A stretch of DNA of 64,000 nt, taken from contig NC_050728.1 in assembly GCF_014133895.1 (NCBI RefSeq), positions 1,116,001-1,180,000 of the forward strand, read 5' to 3'. Positions 10,869-21,281 of this stretch are shown piece by piece. Origin of the DNA: Torulaspora globosa. Its lineage: Eukaryota > Ascomycota > Saccharomycetes > Saccharomycetales > Saccharomycetaceae. The first letter of the stretch is position 1; every line of letters starts with the position of its first letter. Made by a program: the position numbers and the translations under genes. The notes beneath the pieces were generated by a model, which did not search any database, had not been told where the DNA came from, and was given only the letters and a program-made list of their open reading frames with translations.

Positions 10869-13427
10869 ATGAGCTCAGGTATTCAGACTGGGCAATTGAA
10901 CACGAGTCAGTTCGAAACACATGCAAGTACTGCCAAAATCTTGAACGAATTGCTCGAAACATCGAAGAAGATCCCCACCTCGTCGGAACTGGGATCTATT
11001 CAGTTGAGCGTGAATGAGATTAGAAGAAGGGCCCATGAACTGCGGGAAAAGCAACCTGTAGAGCAGGATCATACAAAGGCCCACTACCTGCTCGCGGGAA
11101 GCGGATTCGCTTTCGAAGATGTTGAGTCGTCGTTGAAACAGCTACGTTCAAAGCAGTTGATTGAGCAGACCATTCCCAACAGGCAGGTGGAGGGCGAGGT
11201 GGAGACCTATTTGCGAGTTAAGAAGGAGGAGAACATTTTGTCATCGATAGAACACTTATTGTCGTCGGCGGCGAGAGATTTCGACAACTTTGTCAACCAA
11301 AAGTTGAACTCAGATTGGATTCAGAGGAAGGATGAGGTGAGAGAGAACTTTGGAATTCTCGTACAGAATAAGGCCAAGTTAGGTGATTTTAACGTGGCTC
11401 CCTTTAATCCTGAAATCCCCACTTGGGGAAACAGAAAATCAAGTATCCTCAACAGTGGTAGAACCAGTTTGAATGTCAATGAGAACTACATGGTCAGGGA
11501 GAAGTTCGAAAGTTACGCTAAGGTCATTCACAGATTTAACAATGCAAGACAAGCCGGCCGACCATTTCCATTGACGAAGGAACTTCTTGATATCATGCAT
11601 ACCTCGGGAGATTCTAAAAATCAACAACTGCTAGAAAGCTGGAAAATCTTGGAGGAGTTGAAAGGTCATAGAGATGTGGTGTCAACTGCAAAGGTGCATT
11701 TACAAACGCAGTTTTTCGATTATGCGGATAAGCTCTATCAAAAAAATCTGAACGAGGGACTGCCCACAAATATTAATAAAATAAAGTCATTCATCCAGTC
11801 CAAGCTCAGAAACACAAATGGCACGTGGAAGGTAGGAAATTTGACCATCGTCAACGGTGTGCCAATTTGGGCGCTCATATTCTACTTGCTGAGGGCGGGT
11901 TTGAGGAACGAAGCATTGGAGGTGGCAGTGACAAACAAGGCTAGTTTCAAAAAAGTTGAGCAGTCATTTTTGACTTACCTAAAAGCGTACATCTCATCAA
12001 AAGACAATACCCTTCCTGCTGAATTTTCGGCCAAGCTGCATACCGAGTATACCCAGCATATTAAGAGTTCGCTAGATGGCGACCCCTACAGACTAGCTGT
12101 CTACAAAATCATCGGTAGGTGTGACCTAACAAGGAAAAGCATCCCTTCTGTAACTCTTAGCGTCGAGGATTGGCTATGGATGCATTTTACGCTGATCAAA
12201 GATCAAGTGTCGGACGATGATCCCGTTTATGAGCAGTACACGTTGGAAGATTTTCAGAATATCATCCTTTCTTATGGCCCAGGTAAATTCTCGAATCACT
12301 ACCTCCAGATTCTGATAATGAGTGGACTGTACGAGAATGCGGTTCAGCACGCATACTCTATCAGCGAGATTGATGCTGTTCACATAGCAATTGGCTTGGC
12401 TAATGCTAACCTACTATCAATCTCAAGCGAGCAAAGAGTAAACGAACTAAAGGAGAAGGATAAGCTGAACTTCTCATTATCACCTGACAATAATCGCACT
12501 GTCGATTTTGCTCGGCTATTAGGTAATTATACCAAATCGTTCAGATTCTCTGATCCCAGAATTGCTGCCGAGTATTTGATTTTGATTGCCTTGCCTGGCA
12601 CTGCAGAACAAATTGAGCTTTGTCATGAAGCTTTGATGGAGCTGATCCTGGAGACGAAAGAATTTACAATATTGCTCGGTAAAATTAACAGAGACGGTAC
12701 TAGGATTCCAGGGATAATTGAGGAGCGACTACCGTTACTATTTTTGAGGAATGAGGAGGAATTCCTACGCAAAATTACAGAGAATGCTGCTCGGAGAGCA
12801 GATGAGGATGGTAGGTTGCATGATTCGCTCCTTCTGTATCAATTGTCCGAGGAGTACGACATCGTTATGACAATTGTCAATTCAATGTTAAGTGACCTGT
12901 TGAGTAACACCGATTTGGAGCAACCGCTAGTAACAGAAGATGACAACAATGAAATAAACCCTATTCTAATAGCAAAAAAGCTGCTTTCAATTTATATGGA
13001 AAACCTCGAGATATCTAAGAAAGTCCACAGCAAAAACAAAGAGATGTGCATTCTTTTCTTGAAGCTGGCAGATGCAAGGAAAACCTTTCACGCTCGTCAA
13101 TGGCAAAACGCTCTGACACAAATTGAAGAAGTGGATATCTTACCATTTTCAGATGAGACATCTGCGCGGAGGAAAGCCCAGGAGTTTTCTGCTTTGAATG
13201 AGCAACTCATTAGAATCATTCCCAATCTGCTCATCATGACCATGAGCTGCATCCATCACCTTGTCGCTGATTTGAATAAGAGTGACTATCATTCAATCTC
13301 CAAAACGCAACAAATAGCCGCGCTAAAGAATGTATCGAGAAACTGCATGATGTACGCTGGTATGATCCAGTACAAGATGCCTAGGGAGACTTATAGTACG
13401 CTGATTAAACTGGATGTCGGTATATGA
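10869..13427 (+). CDS. NIC96: nuclear pore inner-ring nucleoporin Nic96
   Basis: Essential linker nucleoporin. Its N-terminal helix recruits the Nsp1-Nup57-Nup49 channel complex, and its alpha-solenoid binds Nup192/Nup188. The product is 852 residues versus 839 in S. cerevisiae. The N-terminal region (about 1-60) contains the Nsp1-complex binding helix (STAKILNELLETSKKIPTSS). A helical stretch follows to about residue 200, then the long solenoid with conserved blocks such as VGNLTIVNGVPIWALIFY, YILILIALPGTAEQIELCHEALMELI and ENLEISKKVHSKNKEMCILF. It maps to YFR002W. Here it follows PDH1, an YPR gene, showing the interleaving of the CEN6 and CEN16 regions. A single MCB-like ACGCGT lies at 10768-10773. 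Confidence 0.95.
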   Translation: MSSGIQTGQLNTSQFETHASTAKILNELLETSKKIPTSSELGSIQLSVNEIRRRAHELREKQPVEQDHTKAHYLLAGSGFAFEDVESSLKQLRSKQLIEQTIPNRQVEGEVETYLRVKKEENILSSIEHLLSSAARDFDNFVNQKLNSDWIQRKDEVRENFGILVQNKAKLGDFNVAPFNPEIPTWGNRKSSILNSGRTSLNVNENYMVREKFESYAKVIHRFNNARQAGRPFPLTKELLDIMHTSGDSKNQQLLESWKILEELKGHRDVVSTAKVHLQTQFFDYADKLYQKNLNEGLPTNINKIKSFIQSKLRNTNGTWKVGNLTIVNGVPIWALIFYLLRAGLRNEALEVAVTNKASFKKVEQSFLTYLKAYISSKDNTLPAEFSAKLHTEYTQHIKSSLDGDPYRLAVYKIIGRCDLTRKSIPSVTLSVEDWLWMHFTLIKDQVSDDDPVYEQYTLEDFQNIILSYGPGKFSNHYLQILIMSGLYENAVQHAYSISEIDAVHIAIGLANANLLSISSEQRVNELKEKDKLNFSLSPDNNRTVDFARLLGNYTKSFRFSDPRIAAEYLILIALPGTAEQIELCHEALMELILETKEFTILLGKINRDGTRIPGIIEERLPLLFLRNEEEFLRKITENAARRADEDGRLHDSLLLYQLSEEYDIVMTIVNSMLSDLLSNTDLEQPLVTEDDNNEINPILIAKKLLSIYMENLEISKKVHSKNKEMCILFLKLADARKTFHARQWQNALTQIEEVDILPFSDETSARRKAQEFSALNEQLIRIIPNLLIMTMSCIHHLVADLNKSDYHSISKTQQIAALKNVSRNCMMYAGMIQYKMPRETYSTLIKLDVGI

Positions 13428-13539
13428 GGAGAATAGTGCTAAACAGAAAACGATTAAATAGTATTACCAAATACGATGATATCGAAAATTCAAGACCTTT
13501 TCCCCAACTTCTCCCGCCGATCAGACCGCTAATTTGACT

Positions 13540-14001
13540 TCAATGTTTACATTTGCTTCTATCATGCGTGTAATCTGGTTGTATCTCATAAGCGTTAGGA
13601 CTTTTAGGCCTATTTTGTTTCAGTGTCCTATGGCGTCTTTCCACTCTTCTTTGCCTCCTCTCTGCTGGGTCCAAATCCTTCTCAGACTCGGACTCAGATG
13701 AGGATGAAGAAGATGATGAAGACGAACTATGACAGTCCGAATCTGGTTCATCGTCATCGAACTCTTGCTGAGGATGAAATATACAACATATCTTAGTTTT
13801 CTTCTTGTTCATATGCTCATTGTCTATAACACCTGACTCCCATCTAACGCTGGGTCTCTGATGCGTTTCTGGCGCACTTGAGCCCGTCTGCGTGTTCGAC
13901 CTTTCTTCTCCTCGGAGTTGTAACAGTGGCCTGACTTCCTCGACAGTAATGGTCTGCGACCCTTCCAGTTGTTGGTTCCTGTTGCTGCATGCGCTTACCA
14001 T
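13540..14001 (-). CDS. YPI1: protein phosphatase-1 inhibitor Ypi1 (inhibitor-3 family)
   Basis: Nuclear regulator of the type 1 phosphatase Glc7. The 153-residue product is hydrophilic and probably disordered, as usual for this family. The inhibitor-3 core is clear: a PP1-docking VRW (in [16 protein letters not shown]) followed by [16 protein letters not shown], with the Cys pair typical of the family. An acidic segment, a run of 11 Ser, then ESESEKD follow. The basic tail contains [21 protein letters not shown] and ends in His/Lys/Cys residues. ATG at 14001. It corresponds to YFR003C and is convergent with NIC96. Confidence 0.92.
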   Translation of the reverse strand: MVSACSNRNQQLEGSQTITVEEVRPLLQLRGEERSNTQTGSSAPETHQRPSVRWESGVIDNEHMNKKKTKICCIFHPQQEFDDDEPDSDCHSSSSSSSSSSSESESEKDLDPAERRQRRVERRHRTLKQNRPKSPNAYEIQPDYTHDRSKCKH

Positions 14002-14151
14002 TGTATGACAAACATTTAATGAGGAAGAGAACCAGCTTCTTGCAAGATCATGTTAATCGTTACTCATTAAAGGCTGTCTTGAATCAATAGGCTGCCTAGC
14101 AGGAGATTACGTCTCAGGTGACACCAACCTACTAAGAAATCTAGCATATGA

Positions 14152-14160
14152 GGTGGCAAA
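14152..14160 (+). promoter_or_regulatory. PACE element (Rpn4 site) upstream of RPN11
   Basis: GGTGGCAAA, the exact proteasome-associated control element bound by Rpn4 in Saccharomycetaceae, lies 94 bases before the RPN11 ATG. Rpn4 raises proteasome gene expression when proteasome capacity is low. Confidence 0.85.
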
Positions 14161-14253
14161 AGTTCGAGCAATAAGGACTTCATCAAACAGAATAATTGAG
14201 CTCAATACATTGTTGAGGATATCTGAGTGCCTAATCATTAGAAATTGCCAATC

Positions 14254-15174
14254 ATGGAGAGGTTACAAAGACTTATGATGAACAGCAAAGCCGGTATGGT
14301 TGACGCCAACCGTGATGACACGAAGGAAACAGTATACATTTCATCAATAGCGTTGCTGAAGATGCTAAAGCATGGCAGAGCAGGTGTGCCGATGGAGGTG
14401 ATGGGTTTGATGTTGGGTGAATTTGTGGATGACTATACTGTGAATGTTGTGGATGTATTTGCTATGCCGCAGTCTGGTACCGGCGTTTCTGTGGAGGCAG
14501 TCGATGATGTTTTCCAGGCTAAGATGATGGATATGCTAAAGCAAACAGGAAGAGATCAAATGGTTGTAGGATGGTACCATTCTCACCCAGGCTTTGGTTG
14601 TTGGTTGTCATCCGTGGATGTCAATACCCAAAAATCCTTTGAGCAGCTTAATAATAGGGCTGTAGCGGTAGTTGTGGATCCAATTCAATCTGTGAAGGGT
14701 AAAGTCGTCATTGATGCTTTCAGATTGATTGATACCGGGGCTTTGATAAATAACCAGGAGCCCAGACAAACAACATCCAACGCTGGACTTCTGAACAAGG
14801 CCAATATTCAAGCATTGATACATGGATTAAACAGACACTACTATTCTCTAAACATAGATTATCGCAAGACCCCGACTGAAACAAATATGCTTATGAACCT
14901 CCACAAAGAGCAATGGCAATCAGGGTTGAAAATGTATGACTACAAGGAGAAAGAGCATGAGAATTTGGAAGCTACTCAAAAATTAGTCAAAATTGCTGAG
15001 CAATACTCCAAGAGGGTCGAAGAGGAAAAGGAATTTAGCGAGAAGGAGCTGAAAACGCGTTATGTAGGCAAGCAAGACCCTAAGAAACACCTAGCTGAAA
15101 CGTCTGATGCGGTCCTCGAGAACAACATTGTATCTCTGCTAACGGCAAGTGTAAATTCCGTGGCGATTAAATAG
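14254..15174 (+). CDS. RPN11: proteasome lid deubiquitinase Rpn11
   Basis: Zinc metalloprotease of the 19S lid that removes ubiquitin chains en bloc from substrates as they enter the 26S proteasome. The MPN+/JAMM motif [14 protein letters not shown] is intact, with His109, His111 and Asp122, the same numbering as in S. cerevisiae. The product from ATG 14254 ([14 protein letters not shown]) is 306 residues, identical in length to the remembered yeast protein. The in-frame TTG nine bases upstream is not a start. Near-invariant blocks ([40 protein letters not shown]) leave no doubt. It corresponds to YFR004W, with a Rpn4 site in the promoter. Confidence 0.98.
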   Translation: MERLQRLMMNSKAGMVDANRDDTKETVYISSIALLKMLKHGRAGVPMEVMGLMLGEFVDDYTVNVVDVFAMPQSGTGVSVEAVDDVFQAKMMDMLKQTGRDQMVVGWYHSHPGFGCWLSSVDVNTQKSFEQLNNRAVAVVVDPIQSVKGKVVIDAFRLIDTGALINNQEPRQTTSNAGLLNKANIQALIHGLNRHYYSLNIDYRKTPTETNMLMNLHKEQWQSGLKMYDYKEKEHENLEATQKLVKIAEQYSKRVEEEKEFSEKELKTRYVGKQDPKKHLAETSDAVLENNIVSLLTASVNSVAIK

Positions 15175-15228
15175 AACGAGCACATATCAGACTTGACTAT
15201 GTAAACGATATAATAATGCATGAATTCT

Positions 15229-16596
15229 TCAGGATGCCTTCCGTTCCCATATCTGAATATAGGTTTCATTCAGGAACAAAAGTTCTTTTTCTTTTTTCCT
15301 GGCATTAGTGCCATCAAGTTCCAGCCACTCATCAGCTTTGTCGTTGTACAATTGGATCATCCATCTGCTTTCTTCGTCTTTTTCAGCTCCAGTTGAGGGC
15401 TTTACACTTGTGTGTATAATGTTCGCCATTAGCTCGTATCGATGACTTTCGATCTCCATAGTTAAAGGGAACTCTACTATTGTTTGATTTCTGTTCTTCA
15501 CCGGCTGTTGAGTTTTTGGATCGAACCTATCAAAATGCAGTATCAGATACTCGGGGAATTTTCTCAGTCGGTACTTCAAGATATGATGTGACATTTGCTT
15601 CTCAGTCTGCCCATCAAACTCGCTCATGAGCTCTTCCAGTCGCACCTGCGGCAAATCGTTAACATTTAATCCTGTCTTGAAGAGTGGTTTCGGCGGCAGA
15701 TCAAGTGTCAACATCCAGAACGGTAGCGATTTATCGACAGCGGAGTCTTCTTCTTGCACAAATTCTTTTACGTTTTGAGCCTGGTCATATATCGTTTTGA
15801 TCATCGTCTTGGTTATCAAGACTATACCTCGACAATGGGCCTCAGTCAACTCTTTCAAAGTCGAAGAATATTTGGACATGCAATCGAAAAGCCATAATAG
15901 ACACCTCCTCGGATCATTCATCTGATGTGCCGCTTTGTTATCATTAACTAACGCAAACGACACAAACTCTTCCGCCGAGACATGAGGTTTAAAGAGTTTC
16001 ACTGACCACAGCTTTCGTACTATGACACTGAGCCTTCGTATGAACTGGCTCTCTCTATCAACATCCGATAGTAGGAGGTAGTCCCTTATTGGCGTGACAT
16101 GCGCGATTGCCAACAGCACGACATTGATGGCCCTGTCTTTGTCATTCATTCCGACAAATCCATTTGTATACTGGTTGTTATTTAGATCGACGCATCTCTT
16201 CGGAAACTGAGCGATCTCTGACTCGGTAAAAGTTGGTCTGATGCCGTACCGCAGTGAATTGAGAAGCTGAATTGTCCCATTGTCTTGTATCTCAGTTCCC
16301 TCTGGTAGAAGATAAAATTTCAGAGTGTTGAAGTTCACGTAGACATGATGGCCATCATTGACAGAATGTAAAAAAGCAGGTGTATTGGCTCGACGACCGT
16401 GTAAATATTTGCCACAAACCAGGCAGCAATACACGTTGAGATTAGAAAGCGTTACGCTACAGGTCTTTTCAAAATCGAAATCTAGTTTTTTCTTGTCAAT
16501 AGTCTCCAGGAAGGCATACGATGGCGCATTAAATTTGACTTTCTTATCGTTGGTATCCTCTTCAAAGCTGTGCCTTCGTCTTCTGCTTGACTCCAT
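15229..16596 (-). CDS. SAD1: splicing factor Sad1 (ubiquitin-protease-like, USP39 family)
   Basis: Needed for assembly and stability of the U4/U6.U5 tri-snRNP before splicing. The product is 455 residues from ATG 16596 (MESSRRRRHSFEED), close to the yeast 448. An alternative ATG at 16626 adds ten residues, and the frame stays open further upstream without an ATG. After a basic N-terminus comes LETIDKKKLDFDFEKTCSVT, then a zinc-finger UBP domain (CLVCGKYLHGR, HVYVNFNTLKFYLLPE). A USP-like fold lacking catalytic Cys follows, ending in ESRWMIQLYNDKADEW and LFLNETYIQIW. Convergent with RPN11. Corresponds to YFR005C. Confidence 0.94.
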   Translation of the reverse strand: MESSRRRRHSFEEDTNDKKVKFNAPSYAFLETIDKKKLDFDFEKTCSVTLSNLNVYCCLVCGKYLHGRRANTPAFLHSVNDGHHVYVNFNTLKFYLLPEGTEIQDNGTIQLLNSLRYGIRPTFTESEIAQFPKRCVDLNNNQYTNGFVGMNDKDRAINVVLLAIAHVTPIRDYLLLSDVDRESQFIRRLSVIVRKLWSVKLFKPHVSAEEFVSFALVNDNKAAHQMNDPRRCLLWLFDCMSKYSSTLKELTEAHCRGIVLITKTMIKTIYDQAQNVKEFVQEEDSAVDKSLPFWMLTLDLPPKPLFKTGLNVNDLPQVRLEELMSEFDGQTEKQMSHHILKYRLRKFPEYLILHFDRFDPKTQQPVKNRNQTIVEFPLTMEIESHRYELMANIIHTSVKPSTGAEKDEESRWMIQLYNDKADEWLELDGTNARKKEKELLFLNETYIQIWERKAS

Positions 16597-16846
16597 ATCT
16601 AGTTCCTCACTTGCACGATGCCGCATTAACCAGTCAAGTACATCAAACGGTCTTATAGTGCTACGCTTTTTTACAATAACATACGGCGTCCTTTGATCGC
16701 GCCTCGAGTAAAAGGGGTGTTGGGTTCGAGGGATCAAATAACATATAACTGAATCATCCAACCTGGAAGTTCCAGCAGATTTGCAATACGCTATTCATTT
16801 CTAGACATCTTAAGAGGGCAAAGGAAGACATTTGTGACAATAACCA

Positions 16847-18436
16847 ATGCATATTGGCCTCACGGTGACTCTTATCTTGTGCTGTGCTCTCTCGCTGTAC
16901 TCTTTTGGAAAACGAAGACGTCGCTCTGGCTACCTGCTGAATAAGAAGGTTGGGTTCAGCCATATTGACAAGAAAATGGCCGCAGAAAGAAAGGTTGCTG
17001 ATGGTAACGAGATTCCTAAGGTCCTTGAAGGGCATAAGTATCCTGCAAAAGCACATAATTTAAAGGTCAAGGAGCATTTGCTGACACGGAATCAAAAATG
17101 GCCCGCGAAATCTACTGCAATATTTATTGCTGGCGAGGAATTGGAGGGTGTCAAATATTGTGACATTTCGAAAGAATTTAGACAAAACCGCTACTTCTAT
17201 TACCTTTCAGGCGTGAATCTGCCCGGTTGCGCAATACTCTTTAACTTTTCTACCGAAAAATTGACTCTCTTCTTACCAAACGTGGATTGGGATGATGTCA
17301 TATGGAGTGGCATGCCCATCAGTCTCGAAGAAGCAGCGAAAGAATTTGACGTTGATGAGGTGCATTATACTGACAAACTAGAAGAGATCTTTGGCAGGGA
17401 GCTTGAAGGATTCACAGTTTTAACAACAGACCTGGATAACGTTCATAGTCAGGAAATTTCACAAATACTAACACCCTCTGAGGAGGACTTGTTCCATGCC
17501 CTGGATGAGTCTAGGTTGATCAAAGACTGGTACGAAATAGAGACAATCAGAAAAGCTTGTGAGATCTCCGATAACAGCCACTTAGCAGTTATGCGAGCAT
17601 TGCCCATAGAACTCAGCGAAATCCAGATTCAAGCAGAGTTTTCTTACCATGCTACTCGGCAAGGGGCTCGTGCTTTGGGTTACGACCCAATTTGCTGCTC
17701 CGGCCCTGCTTGTGGAACGTTACATTACGTGAAAAACTCTGAGAAGCTGGCTGGCAAGTCGTCTGTTCTCATTGATGCCGGGGCTGAATGGAGAAACTAC
17801 ACTAGCGATGTCACAAGGTGCTTTCCCATTTCAGGTAAATTCACAAGGGAGCATAGGGAGATATACGAAACAGTCCGTGACATGCAGAACCAAGTTATGA
17901 AGAAGATCAAACCCGGTGCTCATTGGGAATCTTTGCACATACTCTCTCACAAGATTTTGATCAGGAACTTGTTGAAACTTGGAATATTCAAGAAGCGGTT
18001 CTCAGAAGAGGAAATCCTCCAAAGGCGAGCATCATGTGCCTTTTATCCACATGGTCTCGGACACCTCATGGGACTTGATGTACATGATGTTGGTGGAAAA
18101 CCCAATTACGAAGATCCTGATCCATATTTTCGGTATCTCAGGTTACGGAGACCACTTCAAGAAAACATGGTGGTTACAAATGAACCAGGCTGCTATTTCA
18201 ATGAATTTCTAATCAATGAATTTCTGAATAAATACCCTGAACGAGCAGAGGTGGTTGATTCAGAAGTCCTCAAGAAGTACATGTATATCGGCGGTGTTCG
18301 CATTGAGGATGATATACTTGTCACAAGAGATGGTTGCCAAAATTTGAATAAGATTACAAGTGATCCTGATGAGATTGAAAGAATCGTAAGTGAAGGACTT
18401 TCAAAGGCTGCTTCTCAGTTTCATATTGTCATATAG
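16847..18436 (+). CDS. putative Xaa-Pro dipeptidase/aminopeptidase, YFR006W ortholog
   Basis: M24B metallopeptidase, likely cleaving dipeptides ending in proline; the S. cerevisiae ortholog YFR006W is little studied. The protein is 529 residues. An N-terminal hydrophobic stretch (about residues 3-19) followed by basic residues suggests a signal anchor. The AMP-N domain (FRQNRYFYYLSGVNLPG) precedes the pita-bread fold. Metal ligands are readable: two Asp in DAGAEWRNYTSDVTRCFP, His in HGLGHLMGLDVHD, Glu in TNEPGCYF and Glu in GGVRIEDDI. Retrotransposon remnants begin within a few bases of its stop, but the C-terminus (SQFHIVI) looks normal. Confidence 0.92.
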   Translation: MHIGLTVTLILCCALSLYSFGKRRRRSGYLLNKKVGFSHIDKKMAAERKVADGNEIPKVLEGHKYPAKAHNLKVKEHLLTRNQKWPAKSTAIFIAGEELEGVKYCDISKEFRQNRYFYYLSGVNLPGCAILFNFSTEKLTLFLPNVDWDDVIWSGMPISLEEAAKEFDVDEVHYTDKLEEIFGRELEGFTVLTTDLDNVHSQEISQILTPSEEDLFHALDESRLIKDWYEIETIRKACEISDNSHLAVMRALPIELSEIQIQAEFSYHATRQGARALGYDPICCSGPACGTLHYVKNSEKLAGKSSVLIDAGAEWRNYTSDVTRCFPISGKFTREHREIYETVRDMQNQVMKKIKPGAHWESLHILSHKILIRNLLKLGIFKKRFSEEEILQRRASCAFYPHGLGHLMGLDVHDVGGKPNYEDPDPYFRYLRLRRPLQENMVVTNEPGCYFNEFLINEFLNKYPERAEVVDSEVLKKYMYIGGVRIEDDILVTRDGCQNLNKITSDPDEIERIVSEGLSKAASQFHIVI

Positions 18437-18440
18437 CAAA

Positions 18441-18599
18441 CAAGGTCTAGAGGACGGAATATTCATAATTGATATCATCATGACGGCATTTAACTCAGAG
18501 AAGGAGGAAGGAGGTAGTTTCGATATATCACAGGAAATCATAAAGTCCTCATATGAAGGCGAGATAGATCCTCGAGCATATCTTTCCAGAAGGTCCAGT
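18441..18599 (+). repeat. extra diverged copy of the Gag capsid segment
   Basis: Translated, this segment (QGLEDG...SYEGEIDPRAYLSR) resembles 19105-19262 (QGLERG...SYEGEMDPSVYLAK) over about 50 residues, with the nucleotides clearly diverged. It lies directly before the Gag N-terminal part, where no capsid segment belongs. It is therefore a fragment of a second, related element or an old duplication. Confidence 0.65.
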
Positions 18600-20718
18600 G
18601 AGCACAGACTTCCTCCGATTGAAATGCCAGGATATTCACCATATCCATTGCCAATGTGGTTCCCACAATATGACCCCACCCATCCTGATGCTAGCATGGG
18701 ATTCATACCAGATCAGATGATGTATGGGGGGTATTATATTTCTCCTTTTGCAGGGTACAATAATTTCCAGCTTGACCGGTTCAGCAATTCATCCTCAGCG
18801 TCGGTGAAATCAAATAGTTCACCAACTCGGTCGTCACTGAAGTCAGACGATGTCTCTGACACAACCAGTACGAAATCGCAGACGAAAAATGAGCAGATTT
18901 TCCCACCAGAACCGCTGACAGATGTCAGAGAATTTCCTGAGTGGATGAAGAAGTTTGCTTCTTTCTTGGAACAATACGGCCTAAAGGATATTGTCCCCGA
19001 TAAACTGGTGTCAGGGTGAGAAAGCCTTCCGCATACGAAGCTAGATGGATTGAAACCTTTTCAAGAGGAGCGTACCAAAGGATAATTATCCTATGTGGTT
19101 TACACAAGGCCTAGAGAGGGGCCTGCCCGTCATTGGTATGATCATGGTTGCATTTGAGCACCCGGACGAGCAAGAAGATGGTTACGAAATCATGCTTCAA
19201 CTCACAAAGTACTCATATGAAGGCGAAATGGATCCCTCAGTGTATCTCGCAAAAGTTGAAGGAGCACTATGTTTGCAGATGGATCAAGGTTCCGAATTTG
19301 CTAACAAAACTATTAAGTTTTTCCGTGAAAAAGGGATAGTCACTGATTACACTACGGTGGGTGACTCCCGCAGCGATGTGGTAGCTGAGCGCGCCAAACT
19401 GTTGTTGCTAAATGACTGCCGAACGCTCCTTGACTCGGCTAACTTATCGGAGGATTTATTGTTCTATGCCGTAAAATTCGCAACAATGATAAGCAATTCG
19501 GTAGTGTCATCGAGTATTGGCGATTTACCAAGATACAAGCCAGTATTAACAGGCCTTGATGCGGACACTATCCTACCTTCGGCCAGACGGTCATCGTCCA
19601 CAAGCCGAACATGGACAGTAAGCTGCATGACAGGGGTGTGAAAGGTTATGCTCTATGTCCATCCTCTACGTCGTTCGGATACCTTATATATGTCCCTGGC
19701 TCCAATCAAGGCGTGATTGATACTAAACATTATAGAGTCATAGGTGCTAATGTGGAGTTACGGGAAATGATGTGCGATTGCCGACCTTATCATCAACGAA
19801 GCGGAAAGCCGAATCAACAGTCACCATCAGAGTTACCTTCAAAAACAAGCGAGGATACTCCTACTTCAAGCCCCGAAACAAGTGACGATTTTTCCGATGC
19901 TGACCCTACTGAAGATTCTCATTCCGAATCTGACTGATATCCATCTGATGCCGCTTGGATGGGCAGACTACCTCACCGATCAAGCGCACAGTTATAAGTT
20001 AATCGGAGAGTTGAAACGGAGAAGAGACGATTCAGAAGGAAGCGGAGACCGCATTGTACCAATAGCCAGAATTAGCCTCCACCTTCGAAGCAGAGAGTCC
20101 ATTGCACGAAGGTCGCATGCTCATATCCAAAGAAGGCTTAGTTATGGCTGAAGACGACGAATTTGACAGGGAGCTACTATGGACGCAAAAAGTCATAGGA
20201 CTGGCATCCTAGGTCGCCCAGAAATACTGATAGGAACTTTATGTTAATGTATTAGCACAGCATACGCTGTTTCCCTCCAAACAAGTGAGACAGTTAACCC
20301 ACCAGCTTGTTCACTTCCTATGAAACACCCGAGGAAACCAACTCATAAACATAAAAATAATGAAAGAAATGTTTTGTCAGCGATTACGGATGCATCGTTT
20401 GCCAGACAGCCAGGATTCAAATCAGAAGGTGGATATCTGGCAAGACTGGATGGCATTAGGATCTAGCAGGATATAGTTATCGTGTACTTCATCAACGGAA
20501 GCAGAAATATACGGGATAACGGGATCGATTCCTATCCTAAGAAATCTGCAAGAATTAGTGCAGACAATTTTGAGCCAGGAGTCATATTTATAATCGATAG
20601 TCAGCCGACTAGCGCCGATGAAATCGGATGATGACAAGAAGTTCCGGAACAAATTCTTCGAAGCTAGAAGCCGGAGACTCCGAGACGAAGTAGAAGACAT
20701 GTACCTAAAAATTCAATG
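18441..20718 (+). mobile_element. decayed Ty1/copia-type retrotransposon, internally deleted
   Basis: Pieces of a Pseudovirus-type element lie in sense order on the + strand. 18600-19018 encodes a Gag N-terminal part, with a Pro/Tyr-rich stretch, a Ser/Thr-rich stretch, and a block resembling Ty1 Gag (DVREFPEWMKKFASFLEQYGL). Gag capsid sequence continues at about 19090-19260 (SYEGEMDPSVYLAKVEG) after a stop. It joins directly to integrase at about 19263 (MDQGSEFANKTI, then AERAKLLLLNDCRT). Integrase continues in another frame from about 19630 (GYALCPSSTSFGYLIYVP) to 19937. RNase H remnants follow at about 20486-20718 (TSSTEAEI, then KKFRNKFFEARSRRLRDEV). Protease and most of reverse transcriptase are missing. 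No flanking LTR pair could be made out. Confidence 0.85.
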
Positions 20719-20895
20719 AGTTCCGAATTTACGATAAATAATGTGGTATATCAACGAGGATTTCCTGAACCCTGTTCATTCAGACTATAATGAATGCTGA
20801 TCTAAAGTGTTCTAATTCTCAACATTAGCGCCGCGATTGTTCCAGTGCAGCTCTCAACGCGTTTTAAAAATTAGGAAAAAATTTAAAAAAATAAA
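20719..20895. terminator. Pol III terminator of tRNA-Phe and spacer
   Basis: On the minus strand, the tRNA-Phe gene is followed by a 7-T run (complement of 20885-20891) and further T-rich sequence to about 20865. The rest up to the RNase H remnant holds nothing I can identify. Confidence 0.7.
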
Positions 20896-20990
20896 TGCGA
20901 ATTCTGTGGATCGAACACAGGACCTCCAGATTACTTTTTGACCGAAGTTAATTCTTCAGTCTGGCGCTCTCCCAACTGAGCTAAATCCGC
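20896..20990 (-). tRNA. tRNA-Phe (GAA) with 22-nt intron
   Basis: The transcribed strand reads GCGGATTTAGCTCAGTTGGG at the 5' end and ends in TCCACAGAATTCGCA. This is the yeast tRNA-Phe sequence, with GAA at 34-36. A 22-base intron follows position 37 and contains ACTTCGGTCA, which can pair with the anticodon as in S. cerevisiae, where the intron is 18-19 bases. Exons are 37 and 36 bases including the discriminator A. I recall a tRNA-Phe gene between YPR002W and YPR003C in S. cerevisiae, which would make the position conserved. Confidence 0.97.
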
Positions 20991-21281
20991 TTCTGATGGA
21001 TTTGAGTTGTAAACCATGTTACCATATTGGCAGTATTGGATCACTTTTATCCTTCTAATCATTAGCTAAAGAACTCGAAATCTCGCGAAATAATATGAAT
21101 ATCATATTCAGAGTACAAATAATGTTGATAGACACCTTGCATTTTAGCACCCGAAACCAGTCAGCACTCAAGATGTCCAGTGATAAATAAACCACATGTA
21201 GCTAATGGCAGAAAGAGGATTGAAAACCCTCTAACTCCTTTTTGATGGTCATTCCCTGGCTGTGCAGACCTTGAGTACATT

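Noticed and set aside
14245..14253. TTG start three codons before RPN11
   Set aside because: ATG 14254 gives exactly the yeast length and N-terminus; a TTG start is not expected.
20422..20700. Minus-strand ORF of 92 codons before tRNA-Phe
   Set aside because: The + strand of the same bases encodes RNase H remnants of the retrotransposon; the ORF is a shadow.
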